Below are positions 1 through 8,390 of a stretch of 64,000 nt of DNA, piece after piece (positions within the stretch are counted from its first letter, which is position 1; each line of letters opens with the position of its first letter). Location: NCBI RefSeq assembly GCF_017104715.1, contig NZ_JAAGPI010000003.1, positions 1-64,000 on the forward strand, in the 5' to 3' direction. The position numbers and the translations under genes were made by a program. The notes beneath the pieces were generated by a model. That model did no database searches. It was not told where the DNA came from and saw nothing but the letters and a program-made list of their open reading frames with translations. Origin of the DNA: Burkholderia sp. Ac-20365 (lineage in GTDB: Bacteria; Pseudomonadota; Gammaproteobacteria; Burkholderiales; Burkholderiaceae).

Positions 1-392
1 CCGGCGCCGTGCGGGGCCGCGTCGCGCGCGCGCTGCGAGGCCGCGCTTTCTTCGAAACGATGTACCGGCCCGCGGACGCCATGCGTATCCCAGCCGGCGA
101 CACACTCGTGTGCCGATGCGAGGAAGTGACGGCGCAGCAGATCGTCGATGCGGCGCAGCTCGGCTGTAGCGGGCCGAATCAGTTGAAGGCGTTCCTGCGC
201 TGCGGCATGGGTCCATGCCAGGGCCGCATGTGCGGGCTGACCGCGTGCGAACTGCTGGCGCGGGAAAGCGGCACGCCGATGCGCGAACTCGGCTACTACA
301 CGCTGCGGTTTCCAACCAAGCCGTTGACGCTTGCCGAGATCGCGGCGCTGCCCTCGACCGTGGAGGGCGAAAAGTCGATCGTCACCGCGTGA
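1..392 (+). CDS. FAD-dependent oxidoreductase with BFD-like [2Fe-2S] domain, C-terminal part
   Basis: The reading frame is open to the left edge, so only the C-terminal part is visible. It carries a BFD-like [2Fe-2S] domain: CRCE, then about 30 residues later CGMGPCQGRMCG, giving the C-x-C and C-x4-C cysteines of the family. This layout is found at the end of the large subunit of opine oxidase, HcnB and D-hydroxyproline dehydrogenase type enzymes, where an FAD/NAD(P)-binding domain comes first. The substrate cannot be told from this piece. A transporter pair follows 100 bases downstream on the same strand, so amino-acid or cyclic-imino-acid oxidation is a reasonable inference. A GTG at 9 is only an internal codon. 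Confidence 0.8.
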   Translation, partial: GAVRGRVARALRGRAFFETMYRPADAMRIPAGDTLVCRCEEVTAQQIVDAAQLGCSGPNQLKAFLRCGMGPCQGRMCGLTACELLARESGTPMRELGYYTLRFPTKPLTLAEIAALPSTVEGEKSIVTA

Positions 393-496
393 GTGTTTCG
401 TTGTGTTTGCGGTTTTGTCTCATCCGGGCGACGGTATGCATGGCGCCCGTTCTCATCAACCTGGTCGTCTCGAAGTGAATTGTTTGGGAGATGCAG

Positions 497-1267
497 ATGC
501 ACACAGCAGTGAATTTATGGCCGTTGGTTGGTGTCGCGGTCATCGTGATCGGATTTGCATTGCGCATCAATCCGATGCTCGTCGTGGTGGGCGCGACGGT
601 CGTGACGGGTGTACTCGCTTCCATGCCGCTCGTCGCCATCCTGACGCAGATCGGCACGGGCTTCGTCAAGACGCGCAACCTGCCGCTCATCATCATCCTG
701 CCGCTGGCTGTGATCGGTCTGCTCGAACGATACGGCCTGCGCGAACAGGCGCAGAACTGGATCTCGAAGGTGCGCGCAGCGACGGCGGGCCGTCTGCTGA
801 TCTGCTATCTCGCGGTGCGCGAGTTGTCGGCGGCGCTCGGGCTGGTGAGTCTGGGCGGTCACGCGCAGATGGTGCGTCCGCTCATCGCGCCGATGGCCGA
901 AGGCGCCGCGGTCAACCGACACGGTCCGCTGTCCGATGAACTGCGCAACCGCGTGCGTGCCTTCGCCGCCGCCACCGACAACGTCGGCCTGTTTTTCGGC
1001 GAGGACATCTTCGTGGCGTTCGGCGGAATCATGCTGATGCACACGCTGCTCACCGAGATGAAAGTCGACGTGTCGCCCGTTGCGATCGCGTTCTGGGGCA
1101 TCCCGACTGCGCTCGCCGCGTTCCTGATCCACGCAGTGCGGCTGTACCGGCTGGACGGTTACCTGGCCCGCGCAGTATCGCCGCACCTGCCCACGATAAC
1201 GACAACGGCAACCGCGCGCCACAGCGCGCCGGTGACCACCACGCCTTCCGAATCCAAGGGGCATTGA
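497..1267 (+). CDS. DUF969 family membrane protein (5-oxoproline-type transporter subunit)
   Basis: Strongly hydrophobic protein of about 256 residues matching the DUF969 family, annotated as one half of a two-part 5-oxoproline transporter. Visible features include a long N-terminal hydrophobic stretch (VGVAVIVIGFALRINPMLVV) and the conserved middle RELSAALGLVSLGGHAQMVRP. The motif GGGAG-like GGGAG/GGGAG ribosome site (bases 486-490) abuts an ATG at 491 but sits six bases before the ATG at 497, so 497 is the better start. The gene is one base away from its DUF979 partner and is surely cotranscribed with it. The usual neighbour, pyrrolidone-carboxylate peptidase, is not here, so the substrate is inferred from the family only. 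Confidence 0.85.
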   Translation: MHTAVNLWPLVGVAVIVIGFALRINPMLVVVGATVVTGVLASMPLVAILTQIGTGFVKTRNLPLIIILPLAVIGLLERYGLREQAQNWISKVRAATAGRLLICYLAVRELSAALGLVSLGGHAQMVRPLIAPMAEGAAVNRHGPLSDELRNRVRAFAAATDNVGLFFGEDIFVAFGGIMLMHTLLTEMKVDVSPVAIAFWGIPTALAAFLIHAVRLYRLDGYLARAVSPHLPTITTTATARHSAPVTTTPSESKGH

Positions 1268-1268
1268 G

Positions 1269-2219
1269 ATGATCTTGCGTAGCGAATATTTCTACTGGCT
1301 AGCCGGCGTCATCCTTGCGATCACGGGTGTGCTGATCCTGCTCGATCGCACGCATACACGGCGGCTCGGCAGCGGCGTGTTCTGGCTGATCTTTTCCGCG
1401 CTCTTCCTGTTCAGCGACCGGCTGCCGCCGGCTGTGGTGGGCGCGGCGGTAGTGGTGGCCGCGCTGATCGCGGGCTTTGGTGGACTCGGACGCGGCAAGC
1501 CTGCACCGCTGCCCGAAGCCGAGCGCAACGCAAGCGTGACACGCCTCGGCAACTGGCTGTTCGTGCCCGCGTTGCTGGTGCCGATCGGCACGCTGATCGG
1601 CTCGGTTGCACTGCCGAAGCTGAAGCTGGGCGGACTGTTTCTGTTCGATCAGTCCAACCCGACCCTTGTTGCGCTGGGTCTGAGCGTCATCGTCGCGGTG
1701 CTGGTCGCGTGCCGCATCACGCGTGGGACACCCGTCGAATCGATGCGGCAGTCGCGGCATCTGACGGAATCGCTTGGCTGGGCTTTGCTGCTGCCGCAGA
1801 TGCTCGCGGTTCTCGGGCTGATGTTCGGCCGTGCGGGCGTGGGCGAAGCAGCCGCGTGGCTCACGCATACGTATGTCAACACGGACTTCAAGCTGGTCGC
1901 GGTGATCGTCTACACGTTCGGCGCAGCGATCATGACGATGATCATGGGCGGCGCGTTCGCGGCCTTCCCGGTGGCGATGATGGCGGTCGGCCTGCCCGTG
2001 CTGATTCACACGTATCACGGCAATCCCGCCGTGATCGCAGCAATCGGCATGTTCTCGGGCTATTGCGGCACGCTCGTTACACCGATGGCAGCGCACTTCA
2101 ACATCGTGCCCGCGGCGCTGCTCGAACTGCCCGATCGTTACGGCGTGATTCGCGCCCAGGCAATGACAGCGTTTCCGCTGCTGCTCGCCAACGTGGTTCT
2201 GCTTTATCTGCTGATGTAA
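1269..2219 (+). CDS. DUF979 family membrane protein (5-oxoproline-type transporter subunit)
   Basis: A 316-residue integral membrane protein with roughly nine to ten hydrophobic segments; the C-terminal half contains GGAFAAFPVAMMAVGLPVL and FSGYCGTLVTPMAAHFNIVP, typical of the DUF979 family. DUF969 and DUF979 proteins occur as adjacent pairs and are thought to form one carrier for 5-oxoproline or a related small acid. The start ATG lies one base after the stop of the DUF969 gene (TGAgATG), which implies translational coupling. A porin follows 150 bases downstream, which may give the outer-membrane entry for the same solute, but that is inference. Confidence 0.85.
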   Translation: MILRSEYFYWLAGVILAITGVLILLDRTHTRRLGSGVFWLIFSALFLFSDRLPPAVVGAAVVVAALIAGFGGLGRGKPAPLPEAERNASVTRLGNWLFVPALLVPIGTLIGSVALPKLKLGGLFLFDQSNPTLVALGLSVIVAVLVACRITRGTPVESMRQSRHLTESLGWALLLPQMLAVLGLMFGRAGVGEAAAWLTHTYVNTDFKLVAVIVYTFGAAIMTMIMGGAFAAFPVAMMAVGLPVLIHTYHGNPAVIAAIGMFSGYCGTLVTPMAAHFNIVPAALLELPDRYGVIRAQAMTAFPLLLANVVLLYLLM

Positions 2220-2375
2220 CGCACGGCTAGCGTTACTCGCCGCTTTAGCCCGCAGTACATCCAGCTTTTTTCCCGCGCTCCACCAACCCATTGCACGGAC
2301 GGCTTGCCGTCTCGTGGCGGGCTTTGTCGCGCGTTTTTTTCGAAGTTCTCACAACACACACGTCGGGGTCTACTG

Positions 2376-3581
2376 ATGAAAAAGCACATTTACGCGCAGT
2401 CTGCGACATTGGCATGCCTGCTCGCCGGAACAGGTATCGCGCATGCGCAGAGCAGCGTCACGCTGTACGGCATCATTGATGAAGGGCTGAACTACATTAG
2501 CAATAGCGGCGGCGGCAAAGTGGTTAGCGTGACGAGCGGGGTCATCCAGGGCAGCCGCTGGGGCTTGCGCGGCAGCGAGGATCTGGGCGACGGCCTCAAG
2601 GCGGTCTTCGTCATTGAAAACGGTTTCGATGCCTCGAATGGCAAGCTCGGGCAGGGCGGACTGGAATTCGGACGACAGGCGTGGGTCGGGCTTTCGGGCG
2701 CACGCCTCGGCACGGTAACGCTCGGTCGCCAGTACGATCCACGCGTCGACTTTGTCGGACCGCTGGTGTCGGCGACGCGCTGGAGCGGCGCTTTCGGTAC
2801 GCATCCGGCCGATATCGACAATCTGAACAACTCGTTCCGTATCAACAATTCGATCAAGTACAAGAGCCCATCTTTCGGCGGATTCGCTTTCAGCGCGTTG
2901 TATTCGATGGGAGGCGTAGCAGGCTCCGTGGGCCGCAACCAGATTTATAGCTTCGGCGGCGGCTACACCTATGGTCCGTTCGCATTCGGCGCGGCGTACT
3001 TCAACGCGCACAACCCGAATGTCTCGTACTTCGGCGCGACGGGCACGGTTGCCGCGACGACCAATGGCGTGCCGGGTTCGAACCTCGGCACGGCACCGTC
3101 ACTATCCGGATTCGCGTCGGCATCGACGTATCAGTCGATCACGGCGGGCGGCGGGTTCCAGTTCGGCGCGGCGCACATCGGCGTCACTTACTCGAATACC
3201 GCGTTCAAGGGGCTGGGCGATACCACGTCGGGTCCGAATCCGAATGGCTTCACGGGCAGTACGCATTACAACAACGCGGAAATCAACGGTGAATATCGGG
3301 TTGGACCGGCACTGCTGCTCGGCGTCGCATATGACTACATGAAGGGCAGCAGCATCAGTTCGTCGCATGGCAGGCTCGGCGGGGCAACCTATCATCAGGT
3401 CTCGCTCGGCGCGGACTATTCGCTGTCCAAGCGCACCGATGTCTACGTGATGGGCATGTATCAGCACGCATCCGGAACCGACTCCACGGGCGGCGAGGCG
3501 CATGCCGCGATCTATACGATCACCCCGTCGGACTCGAACCATCAGGGCGTCGTGCGGGTCGGCATTCGCCATCGTTTCTGA
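2376..3581 (+). CDS. outer membrane porin, Burkholderia OmpC-like family
   Basis: A 401-residue trimeric-type general porin. The ATG at 2376 starts a clear signal peptide ending in AHAQ, followed by SSVTLYGIIDEGLNY, the usual mature N-terminus of Burkholderiales porins. The body shows the alternating beta-strand pattern, the GSRWGLRGSEDLGDGLKAVF segment and the loop-3 region, and the protein ends in VGIRHRF with the terminal Phe needed for outer-membrane assembly. An in-frame ATG at 2304 would add 24 residues before the signal peptide and is rejected. It lies downstream of the DUF969/DUF979 pair on the same strand; the 156-base gap could hold its own promoter. Confidence 0.93.
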   Translation: MKKHIYAQSATLACLLAGTGIAHAQSSVTLYGIIDEGLNYISNSGGGKVVSVTSGVIQGSRWGLRGSEDLGDGLKAVFVIENGFDASNGKLGQGGLEFGRQAWVGLSGARLGTVTLGRQYDPRVDFVGPLVSATRWSGAFGTHPADIDNLNNSFRINNSIKYKSPSFGGFAFSALYSMGGVAGSVGRNQIYSFGGGYTYGPFAFGAAYFNAHNPNVSYFGATGTVAATTNGVPGSNLGTAPSLSGFASASTYQSITAGGGFQFGAAHIGVTYSNTAFKGLGDTTSGPNPNGFTGSTHYNNAEINGEYRVGPALLLGVAYDYMKGSSISSSHGRLGGATYHQVSLGADYSLSKRTDVYVMGMYQHASGTDSTGGEAHAAIYTITPSDSNHQGVVRVGIRHRF

Positions 3582-3620
3582 CCGCGAGCGATGCGAAGAC
3601 TACATTCGTAGTTCTCTGGG

Positions 3621-3656
3621 AACTCCTCTGGGCTGATGTGTATGGCTGGGGGAGTT
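3621..3656. terminator. possible weak hairpin between convergent genes
   Basis: AACTCC at 3621-3626 pairs with GGAGTT at 3651-3656, with two further wobble pairs. It sits between the porin and the opposite-strand DUF4239 gene. There is no clean T-run, so the call is weak. Confidence 0.25.
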
Positions 3657-3810
3657 TCTCTTGCACCGGCGAGGCATTGGAAGCCACGATGTCTCAACGC
3701 CGACTTGATTGTCGCGCGAAACCGCAGTCCGGTCGATATAGACAACATACGGATCAGTGAGCCAGTCTTGATGAATTGCTGGCCAGAACGTCGTCATCCA
3801 AACGCTAACG

Positions 3811-4617
3811 TCAGTGCTCTGCGGGGATCACTTGCAGAAGCGGTTCGGGCGTGAGGGCTATCGCCCCTGTAAAAGGCCGATCGTGAGCAAGGATGAGCAA
3901 GATGGTCGTTGCGAATACAGCGGAAAACAGACCGATTGCTACGGCAGATGCCAGCCGGTTTGCGCAATGAACCAATGCGATCGCGAACAGCAGGCAGACG
4001 CCCAAAAATATCAGGCATGCCCATTTGACACCGTTGACTTGGGTGCGGCTAATCAGAATTCTCTCGCGGCGGGCTTCGAGCGCCTGCCGCAAGGATGCCA
4101 CGATCTCGCGCTGCGCTGTCTGCTGTCCGGGCGTATCGACGGCTAGAGAAAGGGTGGACTGAAGTGCCTTGTTCAACGACGGAGGACTGATGTTGAGTGT
4201 GACGACTCCCTTCGCCATCAGCGGCCATTCGGTATCTGCCGTGTACTGGATATAGTCTCGTACCAGCTTTCGCAACTCGCCTTGCGATTCTGGCGGCAGA
4301 ACGGCAGACATGACAACGACCGACCGTAGCGCACCGGCTTCCGTGTTGACCGCGGCATTGGCGCGAGCCGTATCGTTCCAGACCTGTGCGGCAGTAAATG
4401 CGATGAAGAGACCGAAGATAATGCCGATTGGAGAAAGCAAGGCGGGGGAAATTGCCCCGTATGATTTGCCGTGCTGGCCGCCAGCGAGCCTCGCAGTGAT
4501 GACATGTAGCGCTGCGCCCGCGAGAAATGTCGCGCCGAAGGCGATGAGCGTCATTTGCCATATTGGCAGATTATGCAACCATGTACTCAGCATTGGGGCT
4601 TGCTCCACGCGTGCCAT
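3811..4617 (-). CDS. DUF4239 domain (bestrophin-like) membrane protein
   Basis: A 268-residue protein with two N-terminal membrane segments (LIAFGATFLAGAALHVI and SPIGIIFGLFIAFTAAQVW), a central soluble region with heptad-like character (about residues 75-190, containing NAAVNTEAGALRSVV), and two C-terminal membrane segments. This layout and the VNTEAGAL stretch fit the DUF4239 family, whose function is unknown. Met9 (base 4593) is an alternative start because GGAG lies ten bases before it while Met1 has no obvious ribosome site. It is monocistronic, convergent with the porin. Confidence 0.75.
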   Translation of the reverse strand: MARVEQAPMLSTWLHNLPIWQMTLIAFGATFLAGAALHVITARLAGGQHGKSYGAISPALLSPIGIIFGLFIAFTAAQVWNDTARANAAVNTEAGALRSVVVMSAVLPPESQGELRKLVRDYIQYTADTEWPLMAKGVVTLNISPPSLNKALQSTLSLAVDTPGQQTAQREIVASLRQALEARRERILISRTQVNGVKWACLIFLGVCLLFAIALVHCANRLASAVAIGLFSAVFATTILLILAHDRPFTGAIALTPEPLLQVIPAEH

Positions 4618-4761
4618 GACTTGACGGCTATACCTCTTGAATGCAGGTGAATCTACGCGCTCAACCAGACCACAGGAATTAATCGACAGTCTGTACGCGC
4701 GACCACGATCTGCGGCAAGAACCGGTCAGGTAGACGGAGACGGCGAGCTAATCAACAGAAG

Positions 4762-5255
4762 TTAAACGTCCAGCGGGGCAGACGCGAGTTCGACGGGGCT
4801 GGTCAGTGGAGGGCCGACAAAATCTATGCTCCACTTGTCGCCGAATGCTTTCAGTACCCGCGCATCTGGCAAACCATTCGCCATGACGTCACGGAGTTCC
4901 CCAAAAAAGCTCGCAGCATCCCAGCCGGGCGTGATCAGAACCAGTAGCCGCGACGGTTGATCGTCAACGTTGACGAAGCGATGCGTAGTGCCCTGATTCG
5001 CGACGATCGTTTCACCTTCGCTCACGATGGTCTGAACGCCGTCCACTTCGAACAGATACCGTCCCTGCAGAACATGAAAGACTTCGGTCTCGATTTCATG
5101 CCTATGTTGCGGGGGACCGAATCCGGGTTGGTCGGTTGTCTCGATCAATGTAGCCAGCGCCCCGGTCGCGTCTGGACCAATGCGCTGTTGAGTCCAATGG
5201 CAGTGATGTCGATAGGCGCGGTATTGCTCGTGTGAAGCAGCAAGTCTTGCTTCAT
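4762..5255 (-). pseudogene. cupin-domain protein broken by a frameshift
   Basis: The intact part is a single cupin domain with QHRHEIETEVFHVLQG (metal-binding His and Glu) and a second-motif GTTHRF. Read from the only in-frame start (TTG at 5148) the protein would lack its N-terminus. Upstream, a strong AGGAG site precedes ATG 5255, which opens MKQDLLLHTSNT... and runs 36 codons to a stop in the next frame. Adding one base to the four-C run at 5160-5163 (plus strand) joins the two pieces into a typical cupin N-terminus (TRPGALATLIETTDQPGFGP). The gene is therefore a frameshifted cupin of about 164 residues, or the assembly has an error there. Substrate unknown. Confidence 0.75.
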
Positions 5256-5644
5256 GACGTTTCTCCTCTACTCAGAATATGGAAGCAGGGTGCGAGCAAA
5301 CACATACCCACAGGGGGATCATGTGACGGGAGGTTGGCGTGAAGATTCCGCGCTTACGCTAGCTCTAACGTCGATATTGCCGGCGGCAACTTAGCTCAGA
5401 ATTACTGCGAGAGAAGGATATTGCCGGGTGTGATCCGAGCGTTCCAGGCGCGTTTTCGCGGCTGCTTTTACCGGGTCGTTTTCGGACGTAAATGTCCCAT
5501 AAGTTTCAACCCCTACCTTTGCCAGACTCTCCGGCTCGCGGTGTCAGCCGGTGCAGTGGTGTTCCGTCTGCCGGAAACTTTCAGATCGTCGCTTCCGGCT
5601 GCACACGGTCAGCGTGGATCGCATCAATCATTGAGACATACATC
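5256..5644. other. intergenic region between divergent cupin and TauE genes
   Basis: No gene recognised. Open frames here, including an in-frame extension of the TauE gene back to 5492, have no family signal, so this is treated as the divergent promoter region. I see no convincing -35/-10 pair. Confidence 0.5.
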
Positions 5645-6496
5645 ATGAGCCTCAGTCCGGAAATCATCGCTGTCGTCGTGGTCGCGGGTCTGGTCTGCGG
5701 CTTTCTCAATACCGTGGCCTCGTCGGGCTCGGCGGTAACTTTGCCGATTCTGATGGCGATCGGTCTACCTGCCGCTGCCGCGAACGCGACCAATCGCATC
5801 CCGGTTCTGGTCGGCGCGATGGCCGCGACCATCCAGCTCGCGCGGCACGGCGCCATTCCTTGGCGGCGCGGGTTGATGGTCGGGGCGCCGATGGTGTTGG
5901 GTGCAGTCAGTGGCGCGCTCATCAGTGAGTATCTGCCGGGTCATGACCTGCGCAAGATTATCGTGGGCGCGGTCGTGATTGCGTTGATCCTGATCTTCAC
6001 CAAACTGAAGAAACTGCTCAATGCTGCCACGAGCGATGATTTCCGACTTAGCTTCAAAACGGTGTTCTTGCTGTTCGTGGTGGGAGTCTGGGCGGGCTTC
6101 ATCGTGCTGGACTCGGGCACATACATGCTGCTCGTACTGGTGCTGGCCGTTGGGCTGCCACTCGTCGAAGCGAATGCGATCAAGAACTTCGTGACGCTCC
6201 TCGCAACGTTGGCCGCCATGCTCGTTTTCGTCGAGCATCAAAGCGTCGACTGGAGGATCGGCGGGCTGATGGGAGTGGGTAGTCTGATCGGTGGGCTTCT
6301 GGGTGCGCGCGTCGCCATTTCCGAGCATGCACGACGCTGGATTGTTGGCTTACTGGTGGTCGTGATCCTCGGCGAACTGGTTCATCTGGCCGTGCCTATG
6401 CATTGGCTCGATAAGGAGATCAGGCCTGCAGTTGATGTTTTTTCCGCCGCTCATTTTGTGCGACATCATTTCGTTTCATCACGATGCATTTGTTAG
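5645..6496 (+). CDS. TauE/SafE family sulfite/sulfonate-type exporter
   Basis: A 283-residue membrane permease of the TauE/SafE family. The N-terminal repeat shows GLVCGFLNTVASSGSAVTLP followed by GLPAAAANATNRIPVLVGA, the classic family signature, and the second repeat contains GFIVLDSGTYMLLVL and LVEANAIKNFVTL. About eight hydrophobic segments are visible. ATG 5645 was chosen because the family motif begins directly after it. Members export or import sulfur or carboxylate compounds; the substrate here is not predictable. The last 18 bases overlap the 3' end of the opposite-strand small gene, and the last 25 residues look unlike the family, so the C-terminus may be altered. Confidence 0.88.
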   Translation: MSLSPEIIAVVVVAGLVCGFLNTVASSGSAVTLPILMAIGLPAAAANATNRIPVLVGAMAATIQLARHGAIPWRRGLMVGAPMVLGAVSGALISEYLPGHDLRKIIVGAVVIALILIFTKLKKLLNAATSDDFRLSFKTVFLLFVVGVWAGFIVLDSGTYMLLVLVLAVGLPLVEANAIKNFVTLLATLAAMLVFVEHQSVDWRIGGLMGVGSLIGGLLGARVAISEHARRWIVGLLVVVILGELVHLAVPMHWLDKEIRPAVDVFSAAHFVRHHFVSSRCIC

Positions 6497-6694
6497 CGGT
6501 CGATCCACCACGTAGCCATAGCAAGGTGTCTCTACGTTGGGCCGGTGATGGAAGCGGCGCTTCAGTAACGTACTGTCGTTATGAAAGGCGTCGGGGCACT
6601 CTTCCTTCAATTTCCGTACCGTCGTTTCGATATGTTCGATGCCGCTCTTCGATGCCTTGATCAGTGCCCGCTTCTGCGAATGATTGAGTTTCAT
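6479..6694 (-). CDS. hypothetical small protein, 71 residues
   Basis: No family recognised. The protein is charged and soluble (MKLNHSQKRALIKASKSGIE at the start), with a helical first half. It is supported by a strong AAGGAG ribosome site seven bases before ATG 6694. Its 3' end overlaps the convergent TauE gene by 18 bases. Confidence 0.55.
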   Translation of the reverse strand: MKLNHSQKRALIKASKSGIEHIETTVRKLKEECPDAFHNDSTLLKRRFHHRPNVETPCYGYVVDRPLTNAS

Positions 6695-6870
6695 GTCTTC
6701 TCCTTAAATGGAAACAGCGCAGAAACGAATATAGGCAGTGAAGATTAGTAACGCGTTAGCAAGCCTCGCGGAAGCGGACGTCACGGGTAACGCACAATAG
6801 CGAAGGCTGTGAGATCCATCACAATGTCGCGACTCACAGTTCAGCGTCGGAGCAAAAGAGTACGGATAAA

Positions 6871-8091
6871 ATGCCGTTAACCGGCTATATCGAGCCGAAT
6901 TTCGGCCGGTCGGTCAAGTTTTCTCATTGTCTTCGCATGTTCCACACGCCTGATACCGAAACGCTTCGTCTGTGCAGTGTCCTCTCCAGCACGGCGTTCG
7001 GACTCGTATTCGCACTCGTTGGTCTGGGTCGCAAGGAAGAGCGTTACTGCTTTCATTGGTCGGCGAGCGCGTTGCTTTACGCGGCGGTGCTCATTGGCTT
7101 CGAGTTTGCGCCGGGCCATCCGTATCTGAAGAGCGCGCTGCTTGGCGCACTCGCATTCACCAACATGCTCATCGTGTCGGGAATCAGGGCCTTCGACGGT
7201 GTGCCACCGTTTCGTTGGTGGATGGTGCTGCCCGTCGCGGGATGTGCGGGAACGCACGTGGTTCCATGGTGGATCGCCGGTGCCGATCCGCGCATCGAAG
7301 TCGTCACGCAGGTCTGCGATACATTGAGCATTGCTGTATCGGCGACCATCGCGGGCCTCGCGTGCCTTGCCCGGGAACCGGAAGAAGAACGTGCGTCCGG
7401 CTCACGCATCGTCACGCGTAACCGGAGCCGCGGCCGACGCCTCGCCGGTTTCGCCATGCTGTGTTATCTCCCCGGCTATGCAATCGCACTCAGCGGTTAC
7501 CTGTGGACGGTGCCGGGCGCCAATCTGCTCGCGCTCATTCCGATGCTGTCGGATCAGTTGCTGCTCGCCGTGCTCAATCTCGGGCTGCTGGCCATGCCGG
7601 CCGAGCGCGCGCACCAGAGATTGCGTGTCGCTGCGCAGCGGGATCCGTTGACGGGCGTGTGGAATCGCGCGGGTTTCGAGTTGCATTCACGTTCTCTTGT
7701 TGAGCCCGGCGCGACGGTGCTCGCGATCGATCTCGACCATTTCAAGCTGATCAACGACCGTCACGGTCATTTTGCGGGCGACGAAGTGCTTAAGGCGCTC
7801 GCCGATCTTGCTGGTGGCGAGGTCGCGTCATTAGGCGGAGAGTTCGGACGCCTGGGAGGCGACGAATTCGTTGCTGTGCTGCCTGCGTGGCGAGCGCCGT
7901 ACGCGAAAGCGTGTGCGCAACAGATTCACGATGCTTGCCGTTTGCACTCGTCCGGCATGCCGAAATGGACGATCAGTGTAGGTCTTGCCCAGATAGAGCA
8001 AGGGGAATCCGATCTGCGTGATGCGCTACAGCGAGCGGATAGCGCGTTGTATCAGTCGAAGATGGGTGGCCGCGACAAGATGACTGCGTGA
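6871..8091 (+). CDS. membrane-anchored diguanylate cyclase (GGDEF)
   Basis: The first 220 or so residues hold about six to seven hydrophobic segments, so the sensor part is in the inner membrane. The C-terminal 165 residues form a GGDEF domain: DPLTGVWNRAGFE, then IDLDHFKLINDRHGH, then RLGGDEFVAVLP and the closing ALYQSKMGGRDKM. The exact GGDEF motif predicts active synthesis of cyclic di-GMP from two GTP. The residues five before GGDEF do not form the RxxD inhibitory site, so product feedback is not expected. No EAL domain. ATG 6937 (MFHTPDTETL) is an alternative start 22 codons in. It is a single-gene unit. Confidence 0.92.
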   Translation: MPLTGYIEPNFGRSVKFSHCLRMFHTPDTETLRLCSVLSSTAFGLVFALVGLGRKEERYCFHWSASALLYAAVLIGFEFAPGHPYLKSALLGALAFTNMLIVSGIRAFDGVPPFRWWMVLPVAGCAGTHVVPWWIAGADPRIEVVTQVCDTLSIAVSATIAGLACLAREPEEERASGSRIVTRNRSRGRRLAGFAMLCYLPGYAIALSGYLWTVPGANLLALIPMLSDQLLLAVLNLGLLAMPAERAHQRLRVAAQRDPLTGVWNRAGFELHSRSLVEPGATVLAIDLDHFKLINDRHGHFAGDEVLKALADLAGGEVASLGGEFGRLGGDEFVAVLPAWRAPYAKACAQQIHDACRLHSSGMPKWTISVGLAQIEQGESDLRDALQRADSALYQSKMGGRDKMTA

Positions 8092-8235
8092 GGGTTTTGA
8101 AAGCCGTTTCGGATGGCGCGGCACCTGACTCTTCGGAAACGTGGCCCGATGCCGCTCACTCGTGAAGGCCGGGCCCCTCTCACATCCGTTGCTCCCGGAC
8201 GGAATCGTAATGTCGAACGATGGGGAAAAGCGTCA

Positions 8236-8390
8236 TGATCCATTGGCGTAAAGATCGTGGTCCCGGCTTTTCAGCACATCCGCCACTACCCAGTACGCCT
8301 CTCCCCAGGCATTCAGGATATTTTCATCTGCCGCATCGCCAAGTACGTCTTTTATGGCAGGACGCAATGCATTCGCGACAGCCAGGCGAT
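8236..8390 (-). pseudogene. fragment of a flavohemoglobin (Hmp) globin domain
   Basis: On the minus strand, directly after the stop of the FUSC gene, about 50 codons read ANALRPAIKDVLGDAA, then NILNAWGEAYWVVADVL and SRDHDLYA. This matches the last part of the globin domain of flavohemoglobins (E. coli Hmp has HLLATLDEM, VLDAWGKAYGVLANVF and NREAEIY at the same spacing). The rest of the globin domain and the FAD/NAD reductase domain are absent on both sides. It is a decayed remnant, not a gene. Confidence 0.7.

Noticed and set aside
5492..5644. N-terminal extension of the TauE protein
   Set aside because: The added residues are not hydrophobic in the family pattern and the family start is at 5645.
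8143..8175. GGCCCG/CGGGCC hairpin as a terminator for the diguanylate cyclase
   Set aside because: No T-run follows and the loop is long.
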